From Gnetum montanum (lineage: Eukaryota > Streptophyta > Gnetopsida > Gnetales > Gnetaceae): a DNA stretch of 64,000 nucleotides. Where the stretch lies: the NCBI GenBank assembly GCA_015680685.1, contig MNCI01036167.1, forward strand, positions 632 to 64,631, written 5' to 3'. A model generated the notes under the pieces. The model worked only from the letters and a program-made list of their open reading frames with translations, had not been told where the DNA came from and did no database searches. The position numbers and the translations under genes were made by a program. Shown one piece after another: positions 23,001-34,557 of this stretch. Each line of letters opens with the position of its first letter. Position 1 is the stretch's first letter.

Positions 23001-26000
23001 ACATACCAAACTAGCGGTCCCTCCCACTTAAGCAATTCTCCAAACAAACTTATTGCACATCTGCAGCTTTACCTGAGGCTAGTCGTTTAATTCCTACTCT
23101 TTTTGGCAAATAACATTAATTCATTGATGAATTTGTTTGTACATCTCTTCATGGGTAAAATGTTAGTAAATTTTGAGAGTTGCTGTTGTATTTAAGGAAT
23201 GTTGGAGTAATATCCAAACATTTTACATGTTGGTATTTCCCATACTATTTATATAAATATTATATAAATTTCAGTAAATGTTTTTCCAGACTGGATTTCT
23301 TTCTCCATGAGTTCAAATCAATTTTCATTTTCAAAGCAAAACTCAAGGAACAGTTTTTTTATGGTACTAAATATTGTTGATTGTTGATCGCTTTGTAAAT
23401 CAGCCGAATTCACCTTTTCTGAAATACCTAAGTCAAAAGCAGATATATGATATAATTATTTTTTGTTTATTTGAGAGTCTCCATTTATTATGGTAATGTC
23501 TTTAAGATGGATAGGAACATAATTTCAGGAAGCATTAAGCAGTTTAAATTTAACTACATCTTTCATCTTTGGTGAGATGTCTTTGAATACAAATTGTGTA
23601 CAATATTCCCCAATGCATTTTTAGTTGTATGTAAATTATTTTTTTGATGTTTTCTTTTTTATATATAGACATAGAAGGTTTATTGTTAATCAGTTGTTAA
23701 GTAGCAATAACAAAAGGCTTCACGTAAAGGTAGCTATTGAGTTGAGGATCTGATAAGTAGAAAATAGCATGCTAAGTCTGATAGTAGCTACTGTTATAAT
23801 TTATAACAGTAGGGTGATATATTACACTTTAATTAAATAAGACATGCAATGGAGAAACTAAAGAAAAGTTCTTCATTGAAGATTCTGTAAAACACCTGAT
23901 GAGCATATAAAACTGAATTATATCCGTAGACCCTTATAATGAGCATATAAAACTAAGCCATATAATTCATAACATTATGCCATATTTGCCCTCAGTTAGT
24001 TTATATTGTTAAATATATAGATAAAACTGTTAATACAAACATGACTTCTTGGAATATGGTTAGCGGATTACATCCACTATATAGGGTATTGAAAATGAAT
24101 GTATTCATAGACATTGGATTTCATAAGATACAATTTTAATTCCAAAAGGTTATACAAAGATATAAAGAAAATTAATTAAAAGACATTGCTGAACTTGAAA
24201 TTTTTCTAATACATCCCAACTATCTGGGTCTACCCACAGATATAATAAGAACATGTCAGTCTCAATTTCACATGCACTATCTGAAACTCTAAATTAATTT
24301 CAGATAAACTACTTCAGTTTGTTGATCATCTCATACCTGAAATAGACCTGATTCATTAAATATTTTGAAACTCTAAATCATGTACTTAATGTTTAAAGCA
24401 GTTATCAATGCAGAAATATCTATTAAAAATTTGTGAACTTATAGGTACAACTAAGTACAGTATATATTAGGGATAGTGTTGCTAGCCACCAAATGTGGTG
24501 GAGTTAAAGGAGACACAGAATAGGAAAGCTCATGATTATAGCAAGTCTACAACCTGCATATAAAATATAGCCTAAAAGAAAAATTAAATGAAAAATTCTT
24601 AAACTTCTTATTATTTTATTACATAACTTGAAGAAAGAATAATTTATAATGGTTTGAACTTGATTACTTTAAGACTGTTTGTAAGAATGTTAGCAATTTG
24701 ATTTTAAAAAGAACAATATTAATTATGAATATTATGAGATAAGGCACCATGATGATGGATATTTATTCTACTTAGTTTGATAGGCATGCTTCCTGTCAAG
24801 AAGTTTTATATTTTAATATGATCCTTGCATTCTTGAAAGCTTTTATTACTTGCAAGTTTCAAGCTTCTTGATTATTTCAAAAGTGCTAAACTTTTAATAT
24901 ATTGATGCTTAAAAAATTGTTTCAAACTAGATAGCTTTATGCTCAAGAATACTTGTAACATGAAGTTCTGCATGTGTACTACGCTATAAAAGAAAAAAAA
25001 AAAACTAATTTTGATAACCCATGAACTAGATGGAATCCCAATAAATACAGCCTTTTTATGATATTAAAGCTGGAAAAGTTGATTTGTAGGTTTGATAGAA
25101 CAAATATCTACAGCTAATTTTGAGATTTTGAGTGTCTTTATCTTTATTTAGATAATCTTGGTTTATGGTTTTGATAATACAATACATGTAGAATAGTTTT
25201 AAAAATACAATGATATGTTAGTCTAGTGATACAAGTCTTGACATGAAAGCCCTAAATTACAGGTTCATTTCTAGCTGGTAGTGTTGAGTTATAAACAGGT
25301 TTTATGAAAAAAAATTTGAAATTAAATATATTTAGTTTTAGTTTTACAAGGATAGTTATAAATTTCTTTAAAATTATTTTTTAGATACAGTAAAATTAAG
25401 TTCATATTTACAAGAAGTAAACAATGTTAATAATATATTATATTATGGCATGTAACTTGTTGGTTAAGGCATGTGACCCACATCTTACAAGTTACAGATT
25501 CAGTTGCAATTGGTTATTGTTAAGATATACTAACATGATGTAAAAAGGGTTGAGATTGAATTGGTCCAATAAATCCCCAAGTTCAAGGATATTATTAAAA
25601 AAGATTTCAGGTTTCATTATATTGCTGATATTATTTTCAAAACTTGATCCTGTTTATTGTAGGGAATTCCCCTGGGATTCACAAAAAAGCTTGAAAATGA
25701 GGCTAATAGAAATGTAACTCTTGAAGGGCCTAAAGGTCAAAAGTGGCTTGTTTACCTAGGTTATGAAAATCACAAAATGCAGTTTCAGCATGGTTGGAGG
25801 AAGTTTGTGAGTGACAATAAATTACAGCGTGGAGATTTTCTGGTATTTGAGCGCATGAATGTATCATATTTCAAAGTTATAATATTTGGCATATCTGGAT
25901 GCGAAAAGAGAATGTCCAGAATTTCAGACATTGAAAGGAATGCTGTCATAGTTAAACAAAAGGATGGTATAACAAAGCCTAATTCTACAAATGAGTGTGC

Positions 26001-27610
26001 TTCTAAGAATCAAACAAACCTTGGTAAGATTTTATGGATTGAGGCTTTAAAAAGCAATCAGGGCATTTCTAGCATTATATATAATTTGAAAAGTACTAAA
26101 AGAAATTAATGTTATTTATATCACAGACTCAATTATTGTTACAAGCATCAATGGTAAGAAGGAAAAAAATCCTCCAAAGAAAGAGAAGCTCGATGCATCT
26201 AAGCAAAATAAAAGAAAAAGTTATGCCCAAGCATATCTTGTTTCTTGTCGACGTGCTGTGACTGCTTCCGAAAAGAGAAAAACTATGCATGCTGCAAATA
26301 TGTTCAAATCAACTAATATGTTTTGCTCAATACTTATGAAAAAATCTCAAGTATACAATGGATTTTGGCTTGTAAGTACACCATTTGAGACATGGAAACT
26401 ACATTTTTACAAATTTTAACATACCTAGGGAATTAAAAGCTTTTAAGTGCATAAAATAGAGCATTTATATTTAGACATTCTAATTTAAACATTTTAAAGA
26501 CAAATTACATTTCGCTAATCTCTTGCTGTCGGTAAAGTGACAATTTTATCAACATATGTTATATTTTTATCTTATATAAGATTCCAATTTTAAATATTCA
26601 TTACTTGAAGGACTTTTATAAAATATATTTATAATAATAGATTTCTATCTCTAATACTTGTCACACTCACAATCATAGGGTTGGGGGTGTTGGAATCTAA
26701 AATAATTTGACTGAGTACACCCCAAGACATAGCCAATATGATACATCAGAAGAATTATAGGGGACTGTAATGATGCCTCAAGCCTCAACTGTAACTTGAA
26801 TTGGCAACCTCTTGCCTAAGAAGACAATGATCTAACTACTTGAGCCACCTGTCACTAGTGTTACAATCATAGGGTGAACATTGACTTAATAGTTTTGAGT
26901 CACCTATTGCTACTACTTGAGAGATTTACTACTTGAAGGCACGATAAAATATATGTTTAGGCTATGACATTAACTAGATAGTTATAGAAAATTATCATCA
27001 AATCCTTTGCTTACCTTAATGGGTTAGCCTATGTTGGGATAAAAGCATTGCAATAATGATGATAAAAACGTTCATAAAACTTACTATAAATGAGGTGATG
27101 GCTAAGTTATGTTGAGTAGTAAGTTATGTACTGTGAAATAAGATTCATCTAGTAAATTGTTTTTTACCCTATTTGCTTGTTTTCTTGTTTCACCATAATT
27201 ATGAGTTTTGGTTTGGTTTTGTTTGACTTCTACAGAGTATTCCAAGTGTTTTAAAAGTTGCTCTACCTAAGGAAAGAGCTCTAGTCACACTTGTGGATTT
27301 GAATGATCAAGAATGGCCATGCTATTATCTAGGGAACCGTGCTAATGCTGGATTAAGTGGAGGATGGAAAGCATTTTCTGTTAATCATAATCTTGAAGAA
27401 GGGGATGTGTGTATTTTTGAGCTGATAAAAGACCATACATTAAAGGTTCACATTTTCAGAGTTGTTGAGAAATGTACTCCTTATGAGCGAGTAGAAGGCT
27501 ACAAAAGTAATGATGAAATTGAATCAAATACTCCTGTTCCAAAGAGGAGGGAGAAAGCTAGAAAGATCAAAGCAAAGTCAAATGCAAATTATACAAATGA
27601 TGCACATTGA
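19940..27610 (+). CDS. Two-B3-domain DNA-binding protein (REM/B3 family), four exons
   Basis: Join of 19940-20053, 25663-26023, 26127-26371 and 27236-27610, giving 364 aa. The acceptors end in AG. The donors read cta|GTACGT, cttG|GTAAGA and ctt|GTAAGT, and the frame stays open throughout. Domain 1 (residues 26-118) starts FFKILWERFQETL, crosses intron 1 into GIPLGFTKKL, NVTLEGPKGQKWLVYL and HGWRKFVSDNKLQRGDFLVF, and ends FKVIIFGISGCEK. Domain 2 (224-316) has MKKSQVYNGFWL|SIPSVL, LSGGWKAFSVNHNLEEGDVCIFEL and LKVHIFRV. A basic linker (about 165-185) and a Lys/Arg-rich tail (340-357) look like nuclear targeting. B3 domains bind DNA, so this is a likely nuclear transcription regulator of the plant REM-type group. 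The ATG at 19940 is the first in frame. An RNA alignment would confirm the exons. It is the only intact gene I see. Confidence 0.88.
21045..21130 (+). mobile_element. tRNA-derived SINE-like promoter region (intron 1)
   Basis: A-box-like TGATGGTAAGGTG (21060-21072) and a near-perfect B box GGTTCGAGCC (21098-21107), 38 bases apart, mark a pol III promoter of tRNA type. The sequence does not fold into a tRNA cloverleaf by eye, so a SINE 5' part is more likely than a tRNA gene. Its 3' end was not determined. Confidence 0.55.
21310..23150 (-). mobile_element. LINE reverse-transcriptase relic (intron 1, antisense)
   Basis: Minus-strand reading from about 23100 down gives non-LTR RT landmarks. These are KKGDRYDLNNYRLIAISNIF (near 22905), an HSTIDHLITL segment (near 22655), KQGCLPSPTLFGIFIDQLE after a frameshift (22360-22420), and a C-terminal region with RWIECLIFS, a VWCGDLA-type segment (about 21755) and YDLLLLEAYMMSIEIEVL (21630-21680). 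The catalytic YADD is not seen, and stops are frequent. It is a dead, 5'-truncated copy lying opposite to the host gene. Its RT type (QGCxxSPTLFGxxIDxLE) differs from that of the 60.5 kb LINE. Confidence 0.75.
22673..22872. repeat. 100-bp tandem duplication inside the intron LINE
   Basis: TTTAAATCTAACTTATAAG starts at 22673 and again at 22773. The intervening sequence (ATTGCT..ATAAATTA..TTCAACATA..TGA.CAATCAT.AACTCA.GTA.ATTTCTTAAAGCT) is repeated with about 10% differences. The period is exactly 100. It duplicates part of the RT, so it arose after or at insertion. Confidence 0.85.
25210..25285 (+). mobile_element. Degenerate SINE-like unit (intron 1)
   Basis: TTAGTCTAGTGATACAAG (25218-25235) resembles an A box and AGGTTCATTTC (25261-25271) a B box, with the 43-base spacing typical of tRNA-derived SINEs. 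No target duplication was located. Confidence 0.4.
25445..25530 (+). mobile_element. SINE-like unit (intron 1)
   Basis: TGTAACTTGTTGGTTAAGGC (25451-25470) is close to a tRNA A box (TAGCTCAGTTGGTTAAGGC-like), and AGATTCAGTTG (25496) is a decayed B box 45 bases on. It precedes exon 2 by about 150 bases. Confidence 0.5.
25663..26023 (+). CDS. B3 gene exon 2
   Basis: It codes for residues 39-158 plus one base and carries most of B3 domain 1, then a Lys/Ser/Thr-rich linker. The acceptor is TTATTGTAG|GGAATT and the donor CTTG|GTAAGA (phase 1). Reading past the donor leads within about 85 bases to a TAA at 26107, which marks the intron. Confidence 0.85.
26127..26371 (+). CDS. B3 gene exon 3
   Basis: It codes for residues 159-240: a basic linker (KKEKNPPKKEKLDASKQNKR) and AYLVSCRRAVTASEKRK, then the start of B3 domain 2 (FCSILMKKSQVYNGFWL). 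The acceptor is TATATCACAG|ACTC and the donor CTT|GTAAGT (phase 0). No long ORF marks it; the splice sites and B3 homology define it. Confidence 0.82.
26372..27235 (+). other. B3 gene intron 3
   Basis: GTAAGT...TTCTACAG, 864 bases, phase 0. It contains a minus-strand SINE with a perfect target duplication. Confidence 0.8.
26682..26862 (-). mobile_element. SINE with 13-bp target-site duplication
   Basis: ACAATCATAGGGT occurs at 26669-26681 and again at 26863-26875, flanking 181 bases. On the minus strand the unit starts AACACTAGTGACAGGTGGC and has a good tRNA A box (GGCTCAAGTAGTTAGATC, 26848-26829). A B-box-like GGTTGCCAATTCAAG (26809-26795) lies 39 bases on. Its 3' end (CCAACACCCCCA) has no poly(A). 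The duplication supports target-primed insertion into intron 3. Confidence 0.72.
27236..27610 (+). CDS. B3 gene exon 4
   Basis: It codes for residues 241-364 and the TGA stop at 27608. It carries the rest of B3 domain 2 (SIPSVLKVALPKERALVTLV ... GDVCIFELIKDHTLKVHIF) and a basic C-terminal tail. The acceptor is GACTTCTACAG|AGTATTCC. Confidence 0.88.
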   Translation, partial: SIPSVLKVALPKERALVTLVDLNDQEWPCYYLGNRANAGLSGGWKAFSVNHNLEEGDVCIFELIKDHTLKVHIFRVVEKCTPYERVEGYKSNDEIESNTPVPKRREKARKIKAKSNANYTNDAH

Positions 27611-28560
27611 ACAAAAATTAATTAACCAGTTTTTTGCCCTTCCAATGTAGGAAGAGAAAAACATTGATCTAATGCATATATAAAACTGCACAAACACTAA
27701 CTATTCCTAATTCGTATAAGATTGTTGGTTTGGATATCTTATTGGTCAATATATAAATTATATTGAATGGTGAAAAAAAAATATTCCACAACTTCACATA
27801 AAAGATTAAAAGATGTTTTGAGTTGTGCAACACTGGTATGTTGCTTACATTTTGTTTTTTGTATTTTGCTTGAATTAAATTTTGCAATATGTTTAGTGCA
27901 TCTTTTGTTTTGCATGAAAACTAATATTATTATTTGTTTATTTAATTTTCGTAGCTAGCTTTCTTTTTCAATGAAATGAGATTAGCTTTATGGAAAATCC
28001 TTTAACTTGCATGTTTTAGGTTATAGTTTGAATTTTGACAATTGATAAAATTTTGCTTGGTAAAATATTTCCCTGCTTTTTATTTTCCTATACTCTTATA
28101 TTCATGTGAAGGCCATAAGACCCCAAGATCTATTAAGCAGAGCTAGCGCTCTCTCTCTCTCTATCCCCCGCCCACTTGCTTACATATCTTGATATTAAAC
28201 CCTTGATATGTAGTTCTATACCTCATTCACATTATACTTGTAGTTTCAAATTTTAGAAAAGTCTAAAATCTCTGGAGCTAATTTGATTGCATATATTTAC
28301 ATTCATAATATTCATTCATTCTTGTTGTGAGAATGGAGGTGGTTAAGGCATTGATGAAATATCATCATTTTACAAATAATGATTTCACAAGTCAAAATCA
28401 TCGTAGGACTTGTGAGTGGTTTAGATCATTATATAGTTGATGAACAAACCATGTTTCCATGCTGACCAATCATGAAAACATGCAATATTCTCCCACATCA
28501 TTTTTCCTGTTCACTCATGAATTTGTAAATAAGAAAGAGAATGCAAATGTACATACACGA
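27611..28560. other. 3' flank of the B3 gene; no other gene seen
   Basis: AT-rich presumed 3' UTR and intergenic DNA. It has a short (CT)n run at 28148-28163 followed by a C-rich patch. The small frames on both strands at 27669-27958 have no recognisable product. Confidence 0.5.
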
Positions 28561-28569
28561 TCCAGCATC

Positions 28570-29508
28570 AATTTTTATTAACAGTATTTTAAAGGGTTAC
28601 ACAGGACTACTGGAGTACAAGAATCTTTAAATTATTAAACGTTTCTGTATTAGACATTTTGATGAGTACTTCTTCCTGCTGCTAGGATGTTGGAGCTTCT
28701 TCTTGGGAAGGTGGCAGTGGCCACATTGTTTCTTCATGTTGATCATGCAGCAAATGCTCAGCTAATGTTTCAATGTCACAAATGATATCTTCAATTATGA
28801 TATATGATCATGCACCTCCCTTAATTTCGTCCTCAACAGAAGCTATAGGAACAAACCACTAAAATTGTTTTAGCTGCTCATGTAAATTTAATTTCTCCAT
28901 CTTTAGCTCCATCAGTTGTCTCTTATTTTAATTAATTCCTTTCTTAGATCTACTGTAACTTAATTTGTGCTTTAAGTTATCATGAAATGTTTCTGCACAC
29001 AAGATTTAAGGGATACATTAACTGTGTAGCTTCCTATTAATCTTCTGCACATTCAGAATTTGGTTATTTACATCTTTATTGATTCTCATGTCTCAAACAT
29101 CATTATTTAGAATTTTTCTTTCAGTATTTGTAGATCAAGTTGTGGCCTAAATAAGACCCAACTTTAGCATGTTTGCTTTATTTATATCTTTGTAATTTTT
29201 CACACTTTGAGTCATCTCTTTATATTGACTTGCGATATTGGCAAATCTTTCTTCTTTCTATGCAACCAGAGCAGTTAACTAAGACTGTTCTTCTGTTCTT
29301 CTTTTACCAATAACAGCCTTTCCACAGCTTGTGTCAGCTCTTTCATAGCAAGTGGGCAAAAGTTGTTGTTGTAACAAGTCTTACAAAAACTAATCCTAGT
29401 CAACATCCAATAAATTAAGTTCTTTAAGAAAACCCTAGAATACATGACCTCACCTTCCTCATCCACCATGATCACCACTTGATATATTTTCCAAATCTTT
29501 GTCATCAA
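28570..29508 (-). pseudogene. Unidentified coiled-coil ORF relic
   Basis: Read through stops on the minus strand this gives a Lys/Glu/Asn/Leu-rich protein with heptad-like stretches. Examples are LAMKELTQAVERLLLVKEEQ (29340-29290), SQYKEMTQSVKNYKDI and MELKMEKLNLHEQLKQF (28920-28870), followed by EDEIKGG. It ends in an acidic/Pro/Gln segment (WPLPPSQEEAPTS). It looks like the coiled-coil part of a retrotransposon third ORF but lacks the MFPxLPxPW signature of the B/C/F family. It abuts element C, which runs the other way. Confidence 0.4.
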
Positions 29509-29752
29509 TCTTAATTGTGAAGAAGATAGTCATTTCAATTAGGCTTTGTGAGCATGCTTTTCACCTTTTTCTTTTGTTTTATATTTTGTTATCATTTCTT
29601 CAAGTTTTTATTATTTTCCATTTCTTGATGTTTTCTCTTTTCTTATATAATTTTCCATTCTCTTTGAGTTATTTTTCTTATTTTTGCAAATATTTTAATA
29701 ATCTTTGTTAATAAAGAGTTCAATTATGTGCACATTGTTGCACTACCACTCA

Positions 29753-29785
29753 TGTTTTTTTTTTTGTTTTTTGTTTTTTTTTTTT
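29753..29785 (+). repeat. Poly(T) tract
   Basis: Nearly uninterrupted T with three G interruptions, in the pyrimidine-rich start of the element C spacer. Confidence 0.8.
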
Positions 29786-31621
29786 TGAAAATCATATTTA
29801 AACAAAATTGTTCTCCTATTATGTCATTAGAAAGGCATATGACCCATGCCCAAAGGTAGTCATATGAAAAGGGGAACATAATAAATAAATAAATAATTTA
29901 TAAAGAAGTTATTCTTGGGATGCCACTAGAAAGATATATGATCCATGCCTAACGATGCTTCTCTAATGAATAGCCAATGTCCATAACTTAAACAACCATG
30001 ATTAATTAATTATTTTTAATAACTCTAATGCAAATTTTTCAATTTTTCTTTGTTGAGTTGCATTCTTTTTAATGTGGTGATTAGTTGATTTCATGGTGGT
30101 AGGCTTAGAAAAATGTAATACAATGTTAGTGATAAATGGTTAAACTTATTTTAGAATCCCATTGGATAGGTATATTGATCATTTTAATCACATCTTGCAT
30201 GTGAGGGATCATGATAATGTACCTCATGTTCCACTTCTTCAATCCCTTCTAACTCCTTTTAACCTCATTGATATGTTGCAATTATGAATTCGATGATCTT
30301 ATATAGCATAGCATAGGATTCCAACTATGTTAGTTGTGTGTATGTTGGGATAAAGATGTGATATACAGTTAATTTCTAGGAAGCTTATAAACACCTATAG
30401 AAATGGTTATATAAGAGCATTAAGCATAAGAAAAAACTTTGGGAAGGATCAAAGTATATAAATAATAGGAATAATGTCAAAAGACCAATTTCATACTCTT
30501 CAAAACATCATGAGTAGTTGCTCCATCTTCATGCATTATTGTGAGACCCACTTCTTTTCAAAGTATTATTGAATTTTAATGAATTTTCATGATTCTTCCT
30601 TAATATTCCAATTTTTGTCCAACTTCAAGCCTTAACCGAACCATTTTGATCATTTCCAATTATTCTAGCCATGGGAGAAACCCACACTCAATCCTAGTAG
30701 CCTCTAAAAAGACTTGGAAAACATAAGATGCAATAAAATGATGAAAGTTTGACATAAATACAAGTCAACATATTGCATCTTATGGTGGCAATATTGTTGG
30801 ATATTAGTTTGTAATGTGAAAATTTCCACTTATTTAATAAAATTCAAAACTCAACATATTATATAATTAATAAAAAGGCACATCTGGGTATGCTCGTATT
30901 GCCAAAAGAAAAGGTCAATGTCTTAGCATAAATTTAGTAGCAAGTTATATACAGAATGTTTATGAGATTTATTTGCTAATTTTGGCATGCAAAAATTAGC
31001 AAACTAGTATGTATTTAAAGTATTTAATTAAAATGAGATACTAAGTTGAGATTTTAGGCTTCACCATTCTATAGCTTTATCCCTTACTTTCTTTACCTAT
31101 TCCTTCTAGTGTTATGACCTTGTGATATTTCTAAACCTACATTAAGGTTTTTCCTTTGATGAAAAACCATCAAAGCTACGATGTCACATTTGCAATATTA
31201 CCAATAGAAAAATCTATATATGCCCAGTACCCCTTGTTTATTTTTAACATTTTATTCCAAGTACATGAGAAGTTTTTGTTGTTTGAAGAGCCCAACGGCT
31301 TCTAAGTATCATTAATTATCATCTAAGAGTCCAAAACCTTTGAGCTTTTCAAGTTGAGTTTTTTATTCGGCAGAATCCTAAAGCATGGTTTAAAAAACTT
31401 TTTAACACATAATTTTGAACATGTTAATGTAACTAACATTAAAATGATAAACCTTAATTGAAAATTAACTAATAATTTAATGGATTAAGTCATGTTAAGG
31501 CCTAGGAAATGATGGTTCATGATCATTTTGATTTTGATCAAAACCAATGAATTTGAAAAGGCTAAACCCATTATAAAATTTTTTTTTTAGAAAATTAACT
31601 ATTAATCCTTAGTGATTATAG
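29786..31621 (+). other. Element C spacer
   Basis: AT-rich spacer upstream of ORF3, equivalent to 11455-13406 of B. The AGAAAGATATATGATCCATG block (about 29929-29950) matches B 12131-12152. No gene is visible. A promoter-like pair at 31177-31221 lies near its end. Confidence 0.5.
31177..31221 (+). promoter_or_regulatory. Putative internal promoter upstream of ORF3 (C)
   Basis: TACGATGT (31177) followed by TATATAT (31215). Element C's own LTR has GATACGATGTATC (34653) followed by the TATA box CTATAAATACTACC (34682). The shared core is short, so this is weaker than the cases in B and F. Confidence 0.3.
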
Positions 31622-34338
31622 ATGATGCCAAAACATGTTCTTGAAGCTAAAGGATCCTCACAGCCATCCAAAAAGAGGATGAGATATAAACTTGGTAGAG
31701 AGCAAGGACATGGAATAGAGGATAGGACCAAGAGAAATAAGAAGCATAGCCCTGATCTATACACTAGCCTACACTATAGACATAACAATCTATGCAATGA
31801 AAAGTAATGCCACTTGCACTTGAAGTAGGAAGACAAGTCACAATCTTTGAAATTTATGTCTAAGTGATTAAGAACAAGATAGTGATGGCCTACATGCTAG
31901 ATAAACTCAAAGTTAGACCTTTCTTAGAGTTATCTTTGCAAGAAGTTCATGAGAAACTACAATCTTCTCCTTTGTGATCCACCATGTTAACCAATAGTAA
32001 ATGATTTCTTGATGAAAGCTATTAATTTTAGCATAATCAATAGGATGATTTAATGATAAATATTGAAGGAACATCTATTTCATATGTCACTGATTGTTAT
32101 GGTTTTAACCCACTCTAACATTGAAACAAGAAATCTCTAGATGGGAGAAATCTATAGTGATAAGAAAAATAACTTTATTCCCTATCACTCACTAAAAAAG
32201 TCTATTTCAAAATAGGGACCTACCATATCTACTCTACTAAGTACTTTAATAAGATATTCACCTATGCAACATGAGGAAACACTATTTTAAGTGGAAAATA
32301 TCCAACATATTTGACTCATATTCTTTTCTTGAAAATAGAAAAAAAATTAAGAAAAAAAACTAATAACACATTATCATTTTTCAGCCTAATTTAAATATAA
32401 TACACGTGAGTCAAAATAATTGGTTATACAAATACTACCATTCAATAAAAATACAATGCTTTCTATGTTGAAATGATTAGGGTAGTACCTACAATAAGGG
32501 ATCAGTTGTAGAGACCTTCAAGTACAAAAGTAACACAAACCAATACTTCAATAGTGGAATTAACTTCAATGACACAATCCACAATTCTTGTTAAAAAAAA
32601 ACTATTAGGACCAATACTCATGTCCTTAAAGTAGATCCAAGGTTGTATTATCCAATGATGAGTCACTAATAAAAATTTTTGGAACCTATGAGCTAGAGGT
32701 TGAAAGACTTCCAATAGATGCTTAGTATAATAAAAGATAAGCCCAAAGTCTCTACAGATCTTGGAATTAGAAGAGACGTTGTATAGCCAATAAGGAAGGA
32801 CTAGATGACCTAAATCTCTAGAAATGTAGCGATGTTGTAGGTCATCCTAGCATTAGGTTATGGAACCGTGATTTTCATTATGCTTCATGAAGTTCAAGAA
32901 GTTGTTGTAGAGGCCATCATAGATCATGTTAATATGGTCTTAAAAGTTCTAATAACACTCATTCTAGACTTCATTAGAGTGCATGATGTTGAAGTACCTG
33001 TAAAAGTAAGAAGAATAGAAAAAGGAAAAATATTAGCAAAGAAACATGAAGATGCCCTTGATAGATTGGTATAATCTAGGAAAATTATCCAAGACATCTT
33101 TAAGATGCCTAAAGATGTAATAGTGGTGTAGTCTAACTTAATCTTAATAAAGGGGAAGCTTATAGTAACTAAAACATAACTTTAACACATAGAATTGGAA
33201 GTCCAAAAATTGCAAGATGAGATAGCCTAACTTCATGCTTAGCTTTAAGATCCCATAAGATTCATTACTTTTAAATTGCTTGGTTATTTCTAAATTAATA
33301 AAATTGACTTCATGAATACCAGGTAACATCAACTAGAAATAGAAAGGAAAAAAGCCACATGGGATGGGATGCATCTGTAGTTGATGCCAAATCATATTAA
33401 CTACAATAGACCATCACTCTACTAAAGGAGAAAAACAAGGTTTGAGAGCATAAAATCGAAGGCTAATACAAGTGGCAAAAGAAAGAGAGAAATTAAAAAC
33501 TTAATTGAGTCACCTTCATGGATAGTTTGTGAAAAGAGATTTGGATATCCAATGATTAGCTAGAGAAAATAAGAATCTCTTCATATCATAGATCTGAGCC
33601 TTATAATAAATGTTCACAATAGAAATTGGGGCCTAGAAAAATAAATCAACAAAGCATAACATGTTCAAGAGGCACTATAGCAACTAAGTAGGCATCCAAA
33701 AGGAGTTCAATCAAAAGGAGATTAGGATACCCAAGGCCCAACTAAACATTATTATGGACTAGCATTGTTGATGAACTTAATGTGGTAAATCAAGCTAAAA
33801 TCAAAGTCAAGGATTTAAAAATTTTAGAAATGATGTATTACATGGAGTTGGCTAACCAAATATATGTCAAGCTTGTAACGTTAACAACTCATTGATCCAT
33901 GATTAAAATTGAAGAGTGAGTTGTTTCCATGTTCACTCTCTTCAAACATGAGAGCTAACTAGAAGCTACAAGTTGTAGCATTAGAGTTGATGGTCCTTAG
34001 AACTCAATAGACTAGGTAACAAGATGTTGTAGAAGGCCTACCAAAAGAGAATGGTAGATTACCATGAGATAAAAGAAAACATTCAAGTAATTGACATTGA
34101 ACAAAAACTACTTATTGTCTAGTTCATGCTAGCTAATAAGATGTTTCCAAACTTGCCAAGTTTATGATAAGTACTAATAGCTGAAAACCTTGCTAATATT
34201 AATTGGAAAATTACTAACACATGGTTTAATCTGGAGAAGTTCAAAGCCATTCTAAACCATTTCCACATGAACAGAGTAATAGATCAATCATCATAGTAGC
34301 CAAGATAGAAGGAACCATCATCACCAAGAATAACTTGA
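31622..34338 (+). pseudogene. Element C ORF3 (decayed)
   Basis: ATG at 31622 begins MMPKHVLEAKGSSQPSKKR, comparable to the B start. The globular region is partly recognisable (LELSLQEVHEKLQSSPL, 31925-31970). The middle has LDRLV, then a spacer ending NLILIKGKLIVT (33056-33170), matching F (LNRLLQIGKV ... LDLIFTKGKLVLT). The coiled coil follows (33420-33880), and the C-terminus has NKMFPNLPSL (34138-34167) with the stop at 34336. It has many stops and some deletions. Confidence 0.55.
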
Positions 34339-34557
34339 AGATCTATCTTAGATAATTTTGGGAATCCTAAATTTTTATAATTTTTGGTATTTATTTATAT
34401 TTTTTGTCATTCTTATAAGATAATAACTTAAATAAATTTTTGTAATGTGACACTTAATTTGTTAGTAGGTTGGTTTGAGTTACCTCCATAATTTTATCAT
34501 AACTCTATTTTAATTTTGTTTAACTTAAGTATGTGTTTCTAATCACTTGTGAGAATA

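Larger units (their letters stand above)
20054..25662 (+). other. B3 gene intron 1 (5.6 kb)
   Basis: GTACGT...TTGTAG, phase 0, splitting B3 domain 1 between its first strand and the GIP segment. It holds an antisense LINE (21310-23150), SINE-like units (21045, 25210, 25445), otherwise AT-rich DNA, and a CCACC..GGTGG hairpin near 24487. The stretches 20060-21040 and 23151-25200 show nothing else recognisable. Confidence 0.8.
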
